From Parasponia andersonii (Eukaryota > Streptophyta > Magnoliopsida > Rosales > Cannabaceae), in the NCBI GenBank assembly GCA_002914805.1, contig JXTB01000002.1:3133390-3197389 (forward strand): 64,000 nucleotides of DNA, in the 5' to 3' direction. The position numbers and the translations under genes are program-made. This document shows positions 25,311 through 36,261 of the stretch, piece by piece. Below the pieces are notes generated by a model. That model made no database searches. It saw nothing but the letters and a program-made list of their open reading frames with translations, and was not told the origin of the DNA. The number at the start of each line of letters is the position of its first letter. Position 1 is the first letter of the stretch.

Positions 25311-25439
25311 TTTTTCTTTGGTGTTTTTCTTTGAAATGGGATTTCATGAGAATATTAATTATTTTCAAAAAAAAATTTCTCATAGTAAAACACCTAGATC
25401 TGATGTGACTTTTTACACCACAAAAATGACAAGTTAGAA

Positions 25440-27104
25440 CGAACTTACCACAGTTTCTCATGATATTAAATCATTTAAGTTTACTATATATTGCAACAGG
25501 AGATTCTCATATTACAACACTAGCATATTTTCCAGAAACTGATATTGGTACAGTTACAACATGAGATTTCTTTTGTGTTGTAATATCACTGGTTGTTCCT
25601 GCAACCGAGTTAGGAATAGAACTCTAAACAAAAACAGTTTTTGAATTCGAGTTTTCACCTTTAAATCTGAGTCCATGATGATTTGACCTAGATCTATCAA
25701 TTGTTAGAATATGATCTAATTTGGTAGTTCCAAAATTTAGCATTTTTAAGGACTTTTGAGTCCTATCAAGCTCTACTGAAACATCTTTTAACTTTGCTTC
25801 TTTTTCAGCCAGCAAAGTTTCTAACTCTTGGATCTTTATTTTAGAATTCTCCTTATATTAGATAGGAGTATAGATTTTTCCTTCAAGGGATCTATTCTGA
25901 TCTACAACTTTAACTCATTGAGAATACATATTCTCATAGGATCTTCTAATTGATTCTTCATCCAGTTCGGAATCATTGCTGTTAGTATTATATAATCTGT
26001 CTGATGTTACAATATTACTACCAGATACAAGTTGTATTATAATATTATCTGGAAAACTTTGCATAGAACACACATTATCTGTAACTAAAAAAACTCCAAA
26101 ATAATGTAATTACTTATATGAGTTTCATCTTTTTCTTGATTGCTTTTTGACTTATCATCACTCCACGAGGTAGTCATTGCCTTATATTTTTTCTTTAAGG
26201 TGTTGGCACATTCAGCTTATATGTGATCATAACCTTCACACTCCCTACACTGAATACCTTTCTTTTTATCTTTAGAAACATCAAATTTAGGAGAAGTGGT
26301 TTTATCTTTACTCGTGTTATTTCCTTAGATTGTCTGCCCATTTTCTTTAAAAATTTGTTAAAGTTTTTAGACAATAAAGCAAGTTCATCATCAAGATTTC
26401 CATTTTCACTCACAGCTAGTTCAGGGGTAGCTTTAAGAACAATTGACTTATCCTTCTTCCTATGCATGATATTCATCTTATAGGTCTATAAGGATCCCAT
26501 AAGTTCCTCCACTTTTATGGTTTCAAGGTTCTTGCCTTTTTTAAGGGCCGTGAGCTTCGATTGAAACCAGTTAGGCAAAAATCTAAATATTTTTAACCAT
26601 TTTAGTATCTAAAAAGTGTTTACCAAGAGCAAAAGCTTCATTAGAAATATCATATAGTTTAGTAAAATATTCAGATAAAGTTTCATCTTCTTTTATTTTT
26701 AACTTTTCAAATTTAGAAGTTAAAATAATTATTTTGGTTCTTTTCATATCATTAATATCTTCCAAATGTGTTTGTAAAATATCTCATGCCTCTTTGACAA
26801 CATCACAATTTGTTATCATTTTGCTTCGAGTAGCATCAACACTATTGAGAATGGCATGTAATGTTTTGGAATTCTAATTGGACAATTTATCATTATCAGA
26901 AGACCAATTGAGTTCACGTTTAGGAATAATATTCTCATTCTCATCCTTAGTGGTTGGTGGTGCCCATCCTACAAGAACTAATCTCTATAATTTTTTATCA
27001 ATAGATTTGATGAAAGCCTTCATATGTGCCTTCTGATATAAATAGTTGATACCATCAAGCAGTGGGGGGCATGTAATGGATCCACCTTCGGCAAGAAATG
27101 ACAT
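25440..27104 (-). pseudogene. Copia gag with zinc knuckle, broken
   Basis: The reading frame opens at 27104 (MSFLAEGGSITCPP), a start typical of plant copia gag of the UBN2 type. A segment with TKLYDISNEAFALGKH (about 26600-26760) is the usual gag core. Near 25420 a zinc knuckle CHFCGVKSHIRSRC keeps the C-x2-C-x4-H-x4-C spacing. The frame has many stops in between. Confidence 0.82.
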
Positions 27105-27162
27105 ATCTGAAAAATACGGTCAAAAATCCATAAGATCTCACAAAACAAATTGTTAGTGACCC

Positions 27163-27174
27163 GTTTTGATACCA
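27163..27174 (-). other. Copia primer-binding site
   Basis: On the - strand, TGGTATCAAAAC follows the 5' LTR end by two bases. It matches the initiator-Met-tRNA primer site used by most plant copia elements, with two changes. This fixes the inner edge of the right LTR and the orientation of the element. Confidence 0.82.
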
Positions 27175-27176
27175 AT

Positions 27177-28359
27177 TGTTACGACCATTTCTTATATACT
27201 TACCGAATATAATTAATTGTCTGATTAATTAGAAAATATGAATATGCGAAAAATTATGATATGGATATTATAATACTAAAAAGAAAAACTTTGACGTATA
27301 ATATTTTTATTTGGTCTAACTATCTCCCAATAGTCTACATCCAAGGAGCTACGCCTAGAGAAATAAATTTATTAGTAAAGAATAATATGAGTACAAATAC
27401 TAATCAAATTTAAAAGACTCCCACTCTTAAATGTTGCAACATGCTAGTACTCTTTTACTAATCCGTCTAGCGAACTCCTCTCGACTTGATGTGATTCATT
27501 CCGTTTGAACTCCATTCAGATTTCACGGAACCTGCCTTCTCCTGAAAACTTAGCACTCCTACTTCTCCCAAAGCACTCTCATAAAAAAAAAATATAGACA
27601 GATTTAACTAAGTATTGCTCTAATGGCAATCTCAAACATACATGGCACACTTAGGACTCTAACCTAGACTCCTATTTATAGTGGTTGAGGTCTTCTAATC
27701 TTTGACAATCTGTAAAACACATTTTCTTCAATACAAATACTGATTGGAAGTCAATTAGATCAGCCAAAGATAAGATTATCACAATCAAGGATTATCTGAT
27801 ATTGTTGTTGATTCTGCACAGTGATGTTACAGTATCAGTCATGTCTAAACAGCCAGATTCGTAACCTTTCTAGAAGACATGTTGATTTGTTACCTAAAAT
27901 AAAAATTCCATTTTTTGTACAAATCAATTGAATAAAAGGTATTCACACACAAAAAGAATTAGATAAAAATTAATAAGGAAACGATACCTCAAGATATAAA
28001 AATTTACACTTTCATATAATAAGATAATTTTCATAAAATTGTAAGCTGTCAAAAATAATAAGATAGAATTTACCAAATAAATAAAATCAAGATTGATTAT
28101 TACAAGAAATATTAATCAATTAATATTAGCAATCACTAATATTCACATATTTCTTTCTTAATTATTGATATTTCTGATCAAAACATAACTAATTGAATAT
28201 ATTTTCAATCATATGATAACTGTAAAATTCGGACAAATACGATGAAAAATGTCAGGTCAAATATAGTAGTAATATTGCAATATCAACCTAGAATCACTGT
28301 TAATAAACACAAATAGTACTGTTGTAACATTGCAAATGACAATATTCTTTTCCTTTTCA
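27177..28359 (-). repeat. Copia 5' LTR (1183 bp)
   Basis: It starts TGTTACGACC and ends TTTTCA on the + strand, so it has TG...CA edges. The first 277 bases match the left LTR remnant at 14494-14767. The outer edge is set by the tatca duplication at 28360-28364. It contains several copies of a short palindromic motif like ATGTTGTAACAT that recurs through the element. Confidence 0.85.
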
Positions 28360-28364
28360 TATCA
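28360..28364. repeat. Target-site duplication, right copy (tatca)
   Basis: Exact repeat of 14489-14493, directly after the right LTR. Confidence 0.85.
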
Positions 28365-28669
28365 GCAAGCAAATATATACATGAGTCAAAGCCCCAAGTT
28401 AGCGAAAGTGCAAAACCAGTTATGGGATCCTAAGTTTGCCTAAAAACACTAACACAATTAAAAACTCAAAAAAGGAAAATAAAAATAAAACAAAAATCCC
28501 AAAGAGAAAAATAATTTGAAAAACAACTTTCACTATTGAGTGATCAATTCCCATGTACATTTTCCTTCAAAAACTCTTAAATTGGTGGTCTTAGTTTCAA
28601 TTTCGAACTAGTAGTTAGTATGGTAATTAAATTATTCAATTACCAATAATTTAAATGGGAGGGGAAAAT

Positions 28670-28720
<51 letters not shown>

Positions 28721-29043
28721 TTGCCAATCCAATAAGTATTTTTTTTTTACCTATGGGTAGGTATTTTTTTTAAGCCGTTAGATTACCATTTAAATGGTGA
28801 TCCAATGACTATAATGAAGTGCATAAAAAGATGTGCATCATTAATACTCTTTCTCTCTCTTACTTTTTATAATAAAAAAATATGCATGCTAAATTTTCTT
28901 TGGCCAAATTGATACCTATACATAATTTTAAAAAAAAAAAAACCTACTAAATTGGTGCCCTATATATATATGCGTTATATATAGTATGTATATAGTATGA
29001 AACTTCCAAAAACAATGGTACAAATTTTTGTTGGAATTATCAC
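28365..29043. other. Non-coding region with a (TA)n tract
   Basis: No gene seen. A pure TA microsatellite of about 47 bases lies at 28672-28718. The DNA between the copia element and the SART-1 fragment is AT-rich and otherwise featureless. Confidence 0.55.
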
Positions 29044-30302
29044 CTGTGTTGAGGACCATGTATGGTTTATTGGAGTGAGCTAGTGATTGGCTCAACTTAC
29101 CCACATAGGATGACATTGCATCTAAACTTTGCATATTCTTTAACTTCAATTCTTGCATGTACTTATTCCCCCGTTTTTTCTTGTTTCTTCTTTCCTGGTC
29201 TTATTCCGTGGAACTCATGACAGAAAAGTTTAAAGGCTTCATTTGGAGTCAACTGCCAGAAAGCAAAGGAAATAACACAGTCAGCACTTGTGATATTTGT
29301 ACATTAGGTAAAATAGAAAAACAAATATTGCCTTAAGATACTAATTGTTTAAGTTCCACCCAAATAAATACGCAAGTATCTATAATTTGTCGCTTACAAC
29401 AATCAAATACATATGCGGTCAAAGACTAAACTGGAATCCCTACCATTCCCTTATTTAATAAAGAAAAAAAATAGACATATATATAAAAATACAAAGTTGA
29501 AATAGCTCTTTATGATAGCTTGGCACTATAAATTGAAAAGAGACATACCAAACTACTATCTATATGTGAAACTAAAGATGTCTACCTACTATTTTGTCAT
29601 GTTAATTTAGCCTAAAATTTTCCTAAATCACACTTACAATTCGTGGCCAGTCATATAATGTCTCGTATCTTATTAGTCCACGTGTCTAAAGATGCCACTA
29701 GACCAAACTTTCTCAATTTAATTGATAAAGTTTTTAATTTAAATATCGGTTTATAAATATTTCGACCAAATTATTGAAATGTAAACAAATAAAAGCTAAT
29801 AAATCATAATGAAGTTTGTATTTACTATTTCGAGTTGAGATTGGTTGAATTTAAAGGAAATAAAAAAGAATTAAAAGACTTTAAAGAGGAAAATAATTCG
29901 AAATAAGCTATATGCATGACCTAAGTCGTTTTGCTACTGTGTGTCATGTGTTGATAGCTCTATGTGAAATAGTCCGTATTAATATATGTTCATGGATTCA
30001 TGCATAAGGCATATTGGCAAAATAAATAAAAATAGAGAAAAATAAGATGGAATTATTTACCGTGCGACCAAATTCATCTTTCCTTTCAATGTGGATGCGG
30101 TCAAAAGTATGGACTTTGGTTTGGTGGTGAATCTCCTTGGAAAGGGCCAAAGACGATGTGGGGACCACCGGCTGCTGGGTCTCTTTCAGGTGATCATGAT
30201 CAAGACTTGTTCGCAGAGTGCTCATCTTTCTCTAAGTAGCTTCAATGTACTTGATAATCCTTTCTCTATCGGAATTTCACGCATAAATCCATATTTCACC
30301 AT
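29044..30302 (-). pseudogene. SART-1 / DOT2 splicing-factor gene fragment, frameshifted
   Basis: Two exon-like pieces of the C-terminal part of the plant SART-1 family (DOT2 in Arabidopsis, a U4/U6.U5 tri-snRNP protein). The first (30302-30061) reads FMREIPIEKGLSSTLKLLRER, then after a one-base shift HIERKDEFGRT at a good GT donor. The second (29252-29044) starts after a CAG acceptor with LTPNEAFKLFCHEFHG and GKKKQEK, then shifts frame to KYMQELKLKNMQ and NKPYMVLNTG before another donor. These match in order, from memory, the family blocks KGLSSALKLLKERG, HIERTDEFGR, LTPKEAFRLLSHKFHG, EELKLKQMK and PYLVLSG. The intron of 808 bases is retained, so this is a copied or relict genomic piece, not a reverse-transcribed copy. 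The rest of the gene is not in the window. Confidence 0.78.
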
Positions 30303-30324
30303 CCTTATATGAATATCTATGCTT

Positions 30325-30357
30325 GAGAGAGAGAAAGAGAAAGAGAGAAAGAGAGAA

Positions 30358-30393
<36 letters not shown>
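30325..30393. repeat. GA-rich microsatellite
   Basis: GAGAGA and GAGAAA units for about 69 bases, right at the upstream edge of the SART-1 fragment. It may mark where homology was lost. Confidence 0.9.
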
Positions 30394-30396
<3 letters not shown>

Positions 30397-30599
30397 AAAG
30401 GGAGAAACCAGACAAGCGACCGACCTAGTAGAAAAGATAAGGTGTGGTAGCATGTGTATATAATATGCATATATAGAGAAAGTCATCTTTTTTAGTTTGC
30501 TCTCCAAAAAAAAAAAAAAAGTTTCCCTTTTTTATTTTTTTTTAAAAAAAAAAAAAAAGAAAGAAAGAAAACTCGTAAAGATTAAGTAACGGTGGAGAT

Positions 30600-30886
30600 T
30601 ATGCTAATTTTAATCGATCGATGGATACAAAGATCAAACGATAGATGGCTTGTTTCAAAGCCTAGAACCGACGCGTCGTTTTTATTGGGCAGAAGAAGAA
30701 CGACATGTCGTTTTTGTTTCGCTGACAAGGAGCCATCTGTGTACGACGGTTTATAACTTGATTTAGGGTTTTTCAGTATCAAGCTGCGTAAGAATAGCGG
30801 AGACGCGCCAGAGAGTCTGACTGGCACTGTTTTCAAATTATTTTCTTCGACTTCATTTAATCTTTCGTCGGATCGTCTCTATTGCA
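30600..30886 (+). promoter_or_regulatory. Promoter region of the mTERF gene with paired palindromes
   Basis: Two similar palindromic elements, CGACGCGTCGTTTTT (about 30669-30683) and CGACATGTCGTTTTT (about 30701-30715), are 32 bases apart in the same orientation. Both have a self-complementary core followed by a T tract. Elements of this type are common near the start of plant housekeeping genes for organelle and ribosome proteins. Their role is inferred from position only. Confidence 0.4.
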
Positions 30887-32206
30887 ATGTATCGTACGGC
30901 AATCGCTTCGTTAAACCCTCGATTTAAGGTTTTACTTCAACTGCTTCCCACTTCTTCTCCGAAGCTCGAAATTTTTGCAATGGCGGAAAGAATTGGCTCC
31001 CAGAAATTTGTAAGTTCCTTCTATACATCAGCAATTTCAAAACCCATATCTTATTTTCTCTGCAAAAGCAATGTTTTGGGGAATTATAGTGCGAGAGCTT
31101 TAGGACCAATCAGTAATAATTTGGGTTTTATGCGAAACCCAAATCCGTTGCCCCTTAGATTTATGTCAACTAGTTCAAATCAACAATCTTTTGCGGTCTC
31201 TTACCTCATAAACTCACTTGGGTTTTCTCCGCAAACCGCTGTATCAGCTTCCAAGTATCTTAATTTTGAGACTCCGGGGAAACCAGACAAAGCTATAGAG
31301 TTTTTCAAGGATTATGGTTTCACTCAGACCCAGATTTCAAGAGTTTTCAAAAAATGTCCTGGACTGCTCCTATCGGATAGAGAGAAAACTATTCTGCCCA
31401 AGTTGGAGTTTTTTGAATCCAAAGGCCTTTCAGGCCCCGAGCTTGCCAAAGTAGTTTCTGGGTTTCCTTATATTTTGAGGAATAGCTTAGCTAAACAGAT
31501 TGTGCCCTCATATGAATTTTTTAGTAATTTGTTTCAGTCTGAGGAGAAGGCCATTTTGACCGTTAAACGGTGTCCGGATATTATTTGTAGGAATGTTGAG
31601 AAATATGTGGCACCAAACATTACTACTTTGCGAGAACATGGAGTGCCTGCCTCCAATATAGCTACCTTGCTTCATTACCAGCCCAAAGCTTTCATGATAA
31701 GTATGGATAGGTTCCGAGAGATTGTGGAGGAAGTGGAGCGAATGGGGTTTAATGCTTCAAAGATGAAGTTTCTTCTTGCAGTTTTTGCATTTCGGGCAAT
31801 GAGCAAACAAACATGGGAAAGTAAGGTTGATGCTTTTAAGAAGTGGGGTTGGTCTGATGAAGAAATTTCGATAGCCTTTGAAAGGAATCCTTGGTGTATG
31901 ATGGCATCTGAAGATAAGATTATGGCTTGTATGGATTTTTTCACCAACAAAATGGGTTGGAGTCCTTGCCGCGTTGCTAATCGCCCGGTACTCCTTACAC
32001 TGAGCTTGAAGAAGAGAGTAATGCCAAGGTGTTCACTTTTTCAAGTTCTGTTGTCAAAAGGTTTGGTGGAGAAGGAGGTAAGCCTAGCTGCGTTATTGGA
32101 AACTTCAGAAGAGAAGTTTCTCAAGAAGTTTGTCAAGTGTTATAAGGAGGAAGCTCCTGAGCTTTTGAAGCTGTACAAGGAAAAAATGGATCTTTCAAAA
32201 GGATGA
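30887..32206 (+). CDS. mTERF family protein, organelle-targeted
   Basis: Single-exon gene, 439 residues. The N-terminal 100 residues are rich in Ser, Arg and hydrophobic residues with few acids, and contain LRFMSTSS, a typical plant transit-peptide end. From about residue 105 a run of mTERF repeats follows: SYLINSLGFSPQTAVSASKY, FFKDYGFTQTQISRVFKKCP, LEFFESKGLSGPELAKVVSGFP and so on to the C-terminus, each a short helix set ending in Pro. Such proteins bind nucleic acid in mitochondria or plastids and act in transcription, splicing or ribosome assembly of the organelle. Intronless genes with this repeat wording form a large plant-specific mTERF clade expanded by duplication. Translation could also start at Met32 (30980). 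Which organelle it enters and its exact target are not visible. Confidence 0.92.
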   Translation: MYRTAIASLNPRFKVLLQLLPTSSPKLEIFAMAERIGSQKFVSSFYTSAISKPISYFLCKSNVLGNYSARALGPISNNLGFMRNPNPLPLRFMSTSSNQQSFAVSYLINSLGFSPQTAVSASKYLNFETPGKPDKAIEFFKDYGFTQTQISRVFKKCPGLLLSDREKTILPKLEFFESKGLSGPELAKVVSGFPYILRNSLAKQIVPSYEFFSNLFQSEEKAILTVKRCPDIICRNVEKYVAPNITTLREHGVPASNIATLLHYQPKAFMISMDRFREIVEEVERMGFNASKMKFLLAVFAFRAMSKQTWESKVDAFKKWGWSDEEISIAFERNPWCMMASEDKIMACMDFFTNKMGWSPCRVANRPVLLTLSLKKRVMPRCSLFQVLLSKGLVEKEVSLAALLETSEEKFLKKFVKCYKEEAPELLKLYKEKMDLSKG

Positions 32207-33822
32207 GAGATTGATAAAGTTTGACGAGTATGTTGCAAAGAGTGAGGTAAAACATTTTTTTGGGCATCACATATTGATTTTCCCTTGTCATTTTACTCGA
32301 TGTAATTGAAAAGTTTTCGGTTTTGAATTCTCCCTTGACTTGAGGTCCAAGACTGGAGCTTGTGTGCATCGTAATCTATATGCAAATTAATTTTGTGGTG
32401 TTTATTCCTGCTGTGCTCTGTGCTCTTAGTCTTTAACAGGAATGTTCATTGTCGCATTCACTGACATGAGTCTCATCATTAATTATATAAACCATTCAAA
32501 GAACCTTCTTTTCGGCCAACTTAATCACACTTTTCTTTTTAGGCTAATACATTTTATTTTCTTGGGTAAAGGAATTAAACAAAAAGACCTATAAGTAACA
32601 CCATATTATTTGTCATGCTCATCAGATATTCATTCAAAAACCTATATATGATGTTATTAATAGAATTTATTTCCTTAAATTTTGTGCTCTAAGTTTTCTT
32701 TTTAAAATATTTAGTAACTACAAAATTAATAAGAATGAAAATGGAAGTAATTATTCCATAAAAATTAATGAAAAAAATAAAGTTCAATAAAATTAAATTT
32801 TGTGCTATATTTTTAAAAATAATTTAGTAATTAAAACTTAATAAGAATGGCAAGGGAACAAAAAAGTTCAACGAAACAATGTGAAGATTAAAAAAATAAG
32901 AATCTGAAAAAAAAAACGCAAAAAAAAAAAAAGAAAAATGGTAAGAGTATCTAAAGAAACAAAAGAATTAGTTGTGAGACAAAAAATTCAAGAATTAAAA
33001 TAATTAGAAATAAAAAAATTGTTGCATGAGGCCTGACGTGCGTGCGCTCTAACCACGTAGTTGGTTTCTTTCTCCCATTTTTTTTTTTTTTTCAGTTGTT
33101 GGGCTTGATTGTAAACCAGGCCGTGTTATAAATAAGTTGGGCCCTATTTTTCTAGAACTTACTTTCCGTACATCGTAAAAACAAAACTTATGCTCAAATG
33201 TTGTAGTGCTCAGTGACACATCACCTACTTGTGGGGATTTGGAGTTTGGACCTACGTAGGAGAACATGGCCCAAATAGCTTTTCTATAACTATTTTCAGG
33301 ATGATTTTTGGAATTCTCATAAATTTTATGGTCAATAGTATTTGTGACTTCCACAGATAAATTCTACGATATTCTTAAAAAAGGATCATAAGAATGTCAT
33401 TTGGGTCGAAAAAAACTCCTATATCTATCTAATTCCGTCTATTTGTGCTAAATAGGAGTACTCTTATTTCAAATTTTCAAGCCAAGAACCCAAAAGAAAG
33501 AAAGAAAGAAATAAAGGAAAAAAAAATATGTTTGCTTCATTTATCAACAAATCATTTGAGGTTCCATTGTTCGACTAAAACTTATAGTTATATGCTTTAG
33601 TTATTTATTTATTTTGGTGCGTGTATTCACAACTAGTCTTACTATACATAGGGGTTCCTAGCAAAATGGCCAAATGTTGAGCTCTTTAAAATAAATGTTC
33701 GTTTTCTAAACATGGTAGCAAAAGCGAGCAAATCTTTCGTGTAAAATCCGATTTACATGGTATAAAAATTTATGTACTGAAATACGAACTGATATATTTG
33801 GTCATTCTAAGAAGAAAAAGGC

Positions 33823-33882
33823 AAACATTTATTAGAATGGAGTGTAAAACAAAAACATTTATTAGAATGGAGTGTAAAACAA
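33823..33882. repeat. 30-bp unit duplicated in tandem
   Basis: Two adjacent copies of a 30-base unit containing CATTTATTAGAATGGAGTG, nearly identical, so the duplication is recent. Confidence 0.9.
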
Positions 33883-34808
33883 AATTCCCACTCTGATTTC
33901 TCATACAAAGCTAATCCATACATAGAGTTATAATTTATTGAGGTAATTAGGCTGAATAGCGGTTTTTGGGTAATGGTTTTACATTAATAGTTATTTTTGG
34001 CCTTTTTTCCCCATGAAAATTGTTATAAACCGTAACTTTTTTTTTTTCCCCCCTGAACTGCAGTCGATGTAAAAAGCCCATAAATGTGTCACAAAAGTAT
34101 ATGGACCTAGTGTGTGTGCATGAGATATGGGCTACGTTAGGTTGGGCGACCCGAAGGTTCATTTCTTAAGTATTTAGAGTAAACGTTATTTCTTCACACA
34201 CAATTTTAATAAATATCCGCTTTTTATTTTCATAGGTAAATGGTGGAACATATCCTTTTTCACACTGTATATCAATTGAATAAGAGAATATTATGGTATT
34301 TTGGAGGATTGTATTATATTCACACCCTTTTTTACAATTTTTCCAAAAAAAAAAATATATTGTAAGACAATTTTTTTTTAGAATTACTATCGTGATATAC
34401 ATGAAAATTCCTTGATATAATGGATTAAATTTATACACTTATATTAGTTTTTATTTGAGTAAATCAGTATATATCCTCGATACACCAATTGATGTACTGA
34501 CTATTTAGTTATAAAAATTTTTTAAAAAATGAACATCTATTATAATGAAGTTCAAAATCAGTCATTCTACTAAAATTAGAATTCATTTTAACTAGTAACT
34601 AGTAATCAAAGTTATTTATAATTAGTAACCATTTTTCAGAAATTGGTAACTATTAACCATTTTAAAAATATATTTTTTAAAAAAAAACTTTTTAAAAAGT
34701 GATATTTTATAATAAAATCCGTATAAAATTGAAAAAAAAAAAGAAACTGGTCTTTGTATTTTTGTAATTTTTTTCAGTTTTATGGGTAAAAGTGTTCAAA
34801 ACCTTCTC

Positions 34809-35094
34809 AAAATGATTTTTTAGGATTGTCGCAATAATAATGATGGTTAGCCACCATATTATAATTTTAAATTTAGACCATTAATGTTATAGAGTTGAGT
34901 AGTTATTTAACCATTTTTTGCCCAAAACTAAGCATATGACCAAGTTTAAAAGTCTATAGTTAAATATCTAACTCATTTAATGACAAAAAAAAAACAACAT
35001 ATTTTACAATTAAAACTAAAAAAATAGACATCTAGCTGTAACTTTTAAAATGTAGACAGCTACTAAAATTGTGGCAATCCTTAAAAATCATTTT
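34809..35094. mobile_element. Possible MITE with imperfect terminal inverted repeats
   Basis: The left edge AAAATGATTTTTTAGGATTG is close to the reverse complement of the right edge CAATCCTTAAAAATCATTTT. The similarity continues weakly for another 15-20 bases inward. The 286-base, AT-rich, non-coding body fits a miniature inverted-repeat element. I could not find a clear target duplication, so it may be old or a chance hairpin. Confidence 0.45.
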
Positions 35095-35583
35095 ATCAGA
35101 AAAAAAAAAAAAAAAGGAAAAGTCATTTTACCCACCATACTTTTTTGGGCCTGAAAATTTTTTTAACCAAGCCCATATAAGTTTGGAGCAAAAGCTCTAT
35201 TATGGGGCAGTAGTAGGCTATTGATATTTGGGCCAATGAACATTGGCCCATTATGAGGTGACGAAGGTCAAGTCCACCTGATGAGGAAACGCAAGTTCAA
35301 GCCCACGGCTGGAACTGGAACTGGGACTGGAATTATGCCACAGCCCACAGGGGTGGAGTCATGACAGTACGGTACACCCCACCAGTACCACGTGTAAGAG
35401 ACCAGAAAAGGGTAAATCTGACTAAGCACACTGGTTGGACTGTGGGCCCCACTACACTATTTCTCCTTTTTTTCTCAACCTATTATTAAATTATTTAAAA
35501 ATATAATAAAATAAAAAAAAATTCAAAACCGAGGCAAAAATTATGAATTTTCTTAAAGGTATATATTTTAAAGTTTCGCGGTT

Positions 35584-36250
35584 ATGCCCTCAAATTGTCA
35601 TTCTTCTTCTTCATCATCTTCTTCTTCATCGTCTTCAATCTCAACCGATCTCATCATCATCACCATCATCATCGTCATCGTCTCCACCAACTCCATAGCT
35701 GCTCTGCTCGTTCGCTCGACGTCTCAGAATGTGGAAGCGATTTTGATTGGTGAGCGACCTCGTTCTCAATTTTGTTGATTTCTGTTTCTTTTCGGAAATT
35801 TGGCGTTCTTGAATTGTTTGATTTCAAGTTTTCAATTGAATTTTTAGGGTTTTTACTTTCTGTTTGGTTGCTGAGAAAATTTAGAATAGAACCGGAAAGA
35901 CTGCGAAATTTTGAGGATCTTGTAGGTAGTTGTGTTTTGAATTTTTGGATTTGATGTTCTATGTTGGGTTGGAGTTGGATTGTGAGAATCATAGAATTTG
36001 GGAGTAGATTTTGTTTAATTTTTTCCGGGTGGCCAAGCATTGATGCTAGATTCTCATCTGGTTGGTGTCAATGATGAGCTTCGATGGGTTAGAGCGAAAA
36101 ATTGTTCCTTTGGTTTGAATCTGAGTTGATCAATGGAGAAGAGGAAAGAACGAAAAAGAGGAGAAGGATTATCGCGTGGTTTGCTTCGATTTGGCTGTTA
36201 TATGAAAATCTGATATTTGTTTGTTTACTTGATATGTTTCAGAACGCTAA
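35584..36250 (+). promoter_or_regulatory. Probable 5' UTR with intron and upstream ORF of ALWAYS EARLY
   Basis: A CT/TCA-rich leader at 35595-35695 is followed by a GT donor (exon end 35749, gtgagc) and an AG acceptor after a T-rich tract (exon start 36243), giving a probable 493-base 5' UTR intron. An ATG at 35584 opens an ORF that, after this splice, stops with TAA at 36248-36250, eleven bases before the main start; it would encode 57 residues with a poly-Ser run. If the transcript starts upstream of 35584, it would be an upstream ORF able to lower translation of the main frame. The transcription start is not known. Confidence 0.5.
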
Positions 36251-36261
36251 GGAAGTTTGTC

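Larger units (their letters stand above)
14494..28359 (-). mobile_element. Sirevirus-like Ty1/copia retrotransposon, decayed, with a nested gypsy element
   Basis: On the - strand the order is 5' LTR (28359-27177), primer-binding site, gag, zinc knuckle, protease, integrase, reverse transcriptase, RNase H, a second ORF, then a 3' LTR remnant (14767-14494). Integrase before reverse transcriptase defines Ty1/copia; an extra ORF after pol is typical of the SIRE/Maximus lineage. All coding parts carry stops or shifts, so it is dead. A gypsy element entered the 3' LTR, and a deletion then joined gypsy RNase H directly to the copia second ORF, so the middle of the 3' LTR side is missing. The matching flanks tatca/tatca support this reading. 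Confidence 0.85.
32207..35583. other. Non-coding region between the mTERF and ALWAYS EARLY genes
   Basis: No supported gene. It holds the mTERF 3' UTR, A-rich DNA near 32850-32950, a 30-base tandem duplication at 33823-33882, a possible MITE at 34809-35094 and, from about 35160, a less AT-rich stretch that should include the ALWAYS EARLY promoter. Confidence 0.5.
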
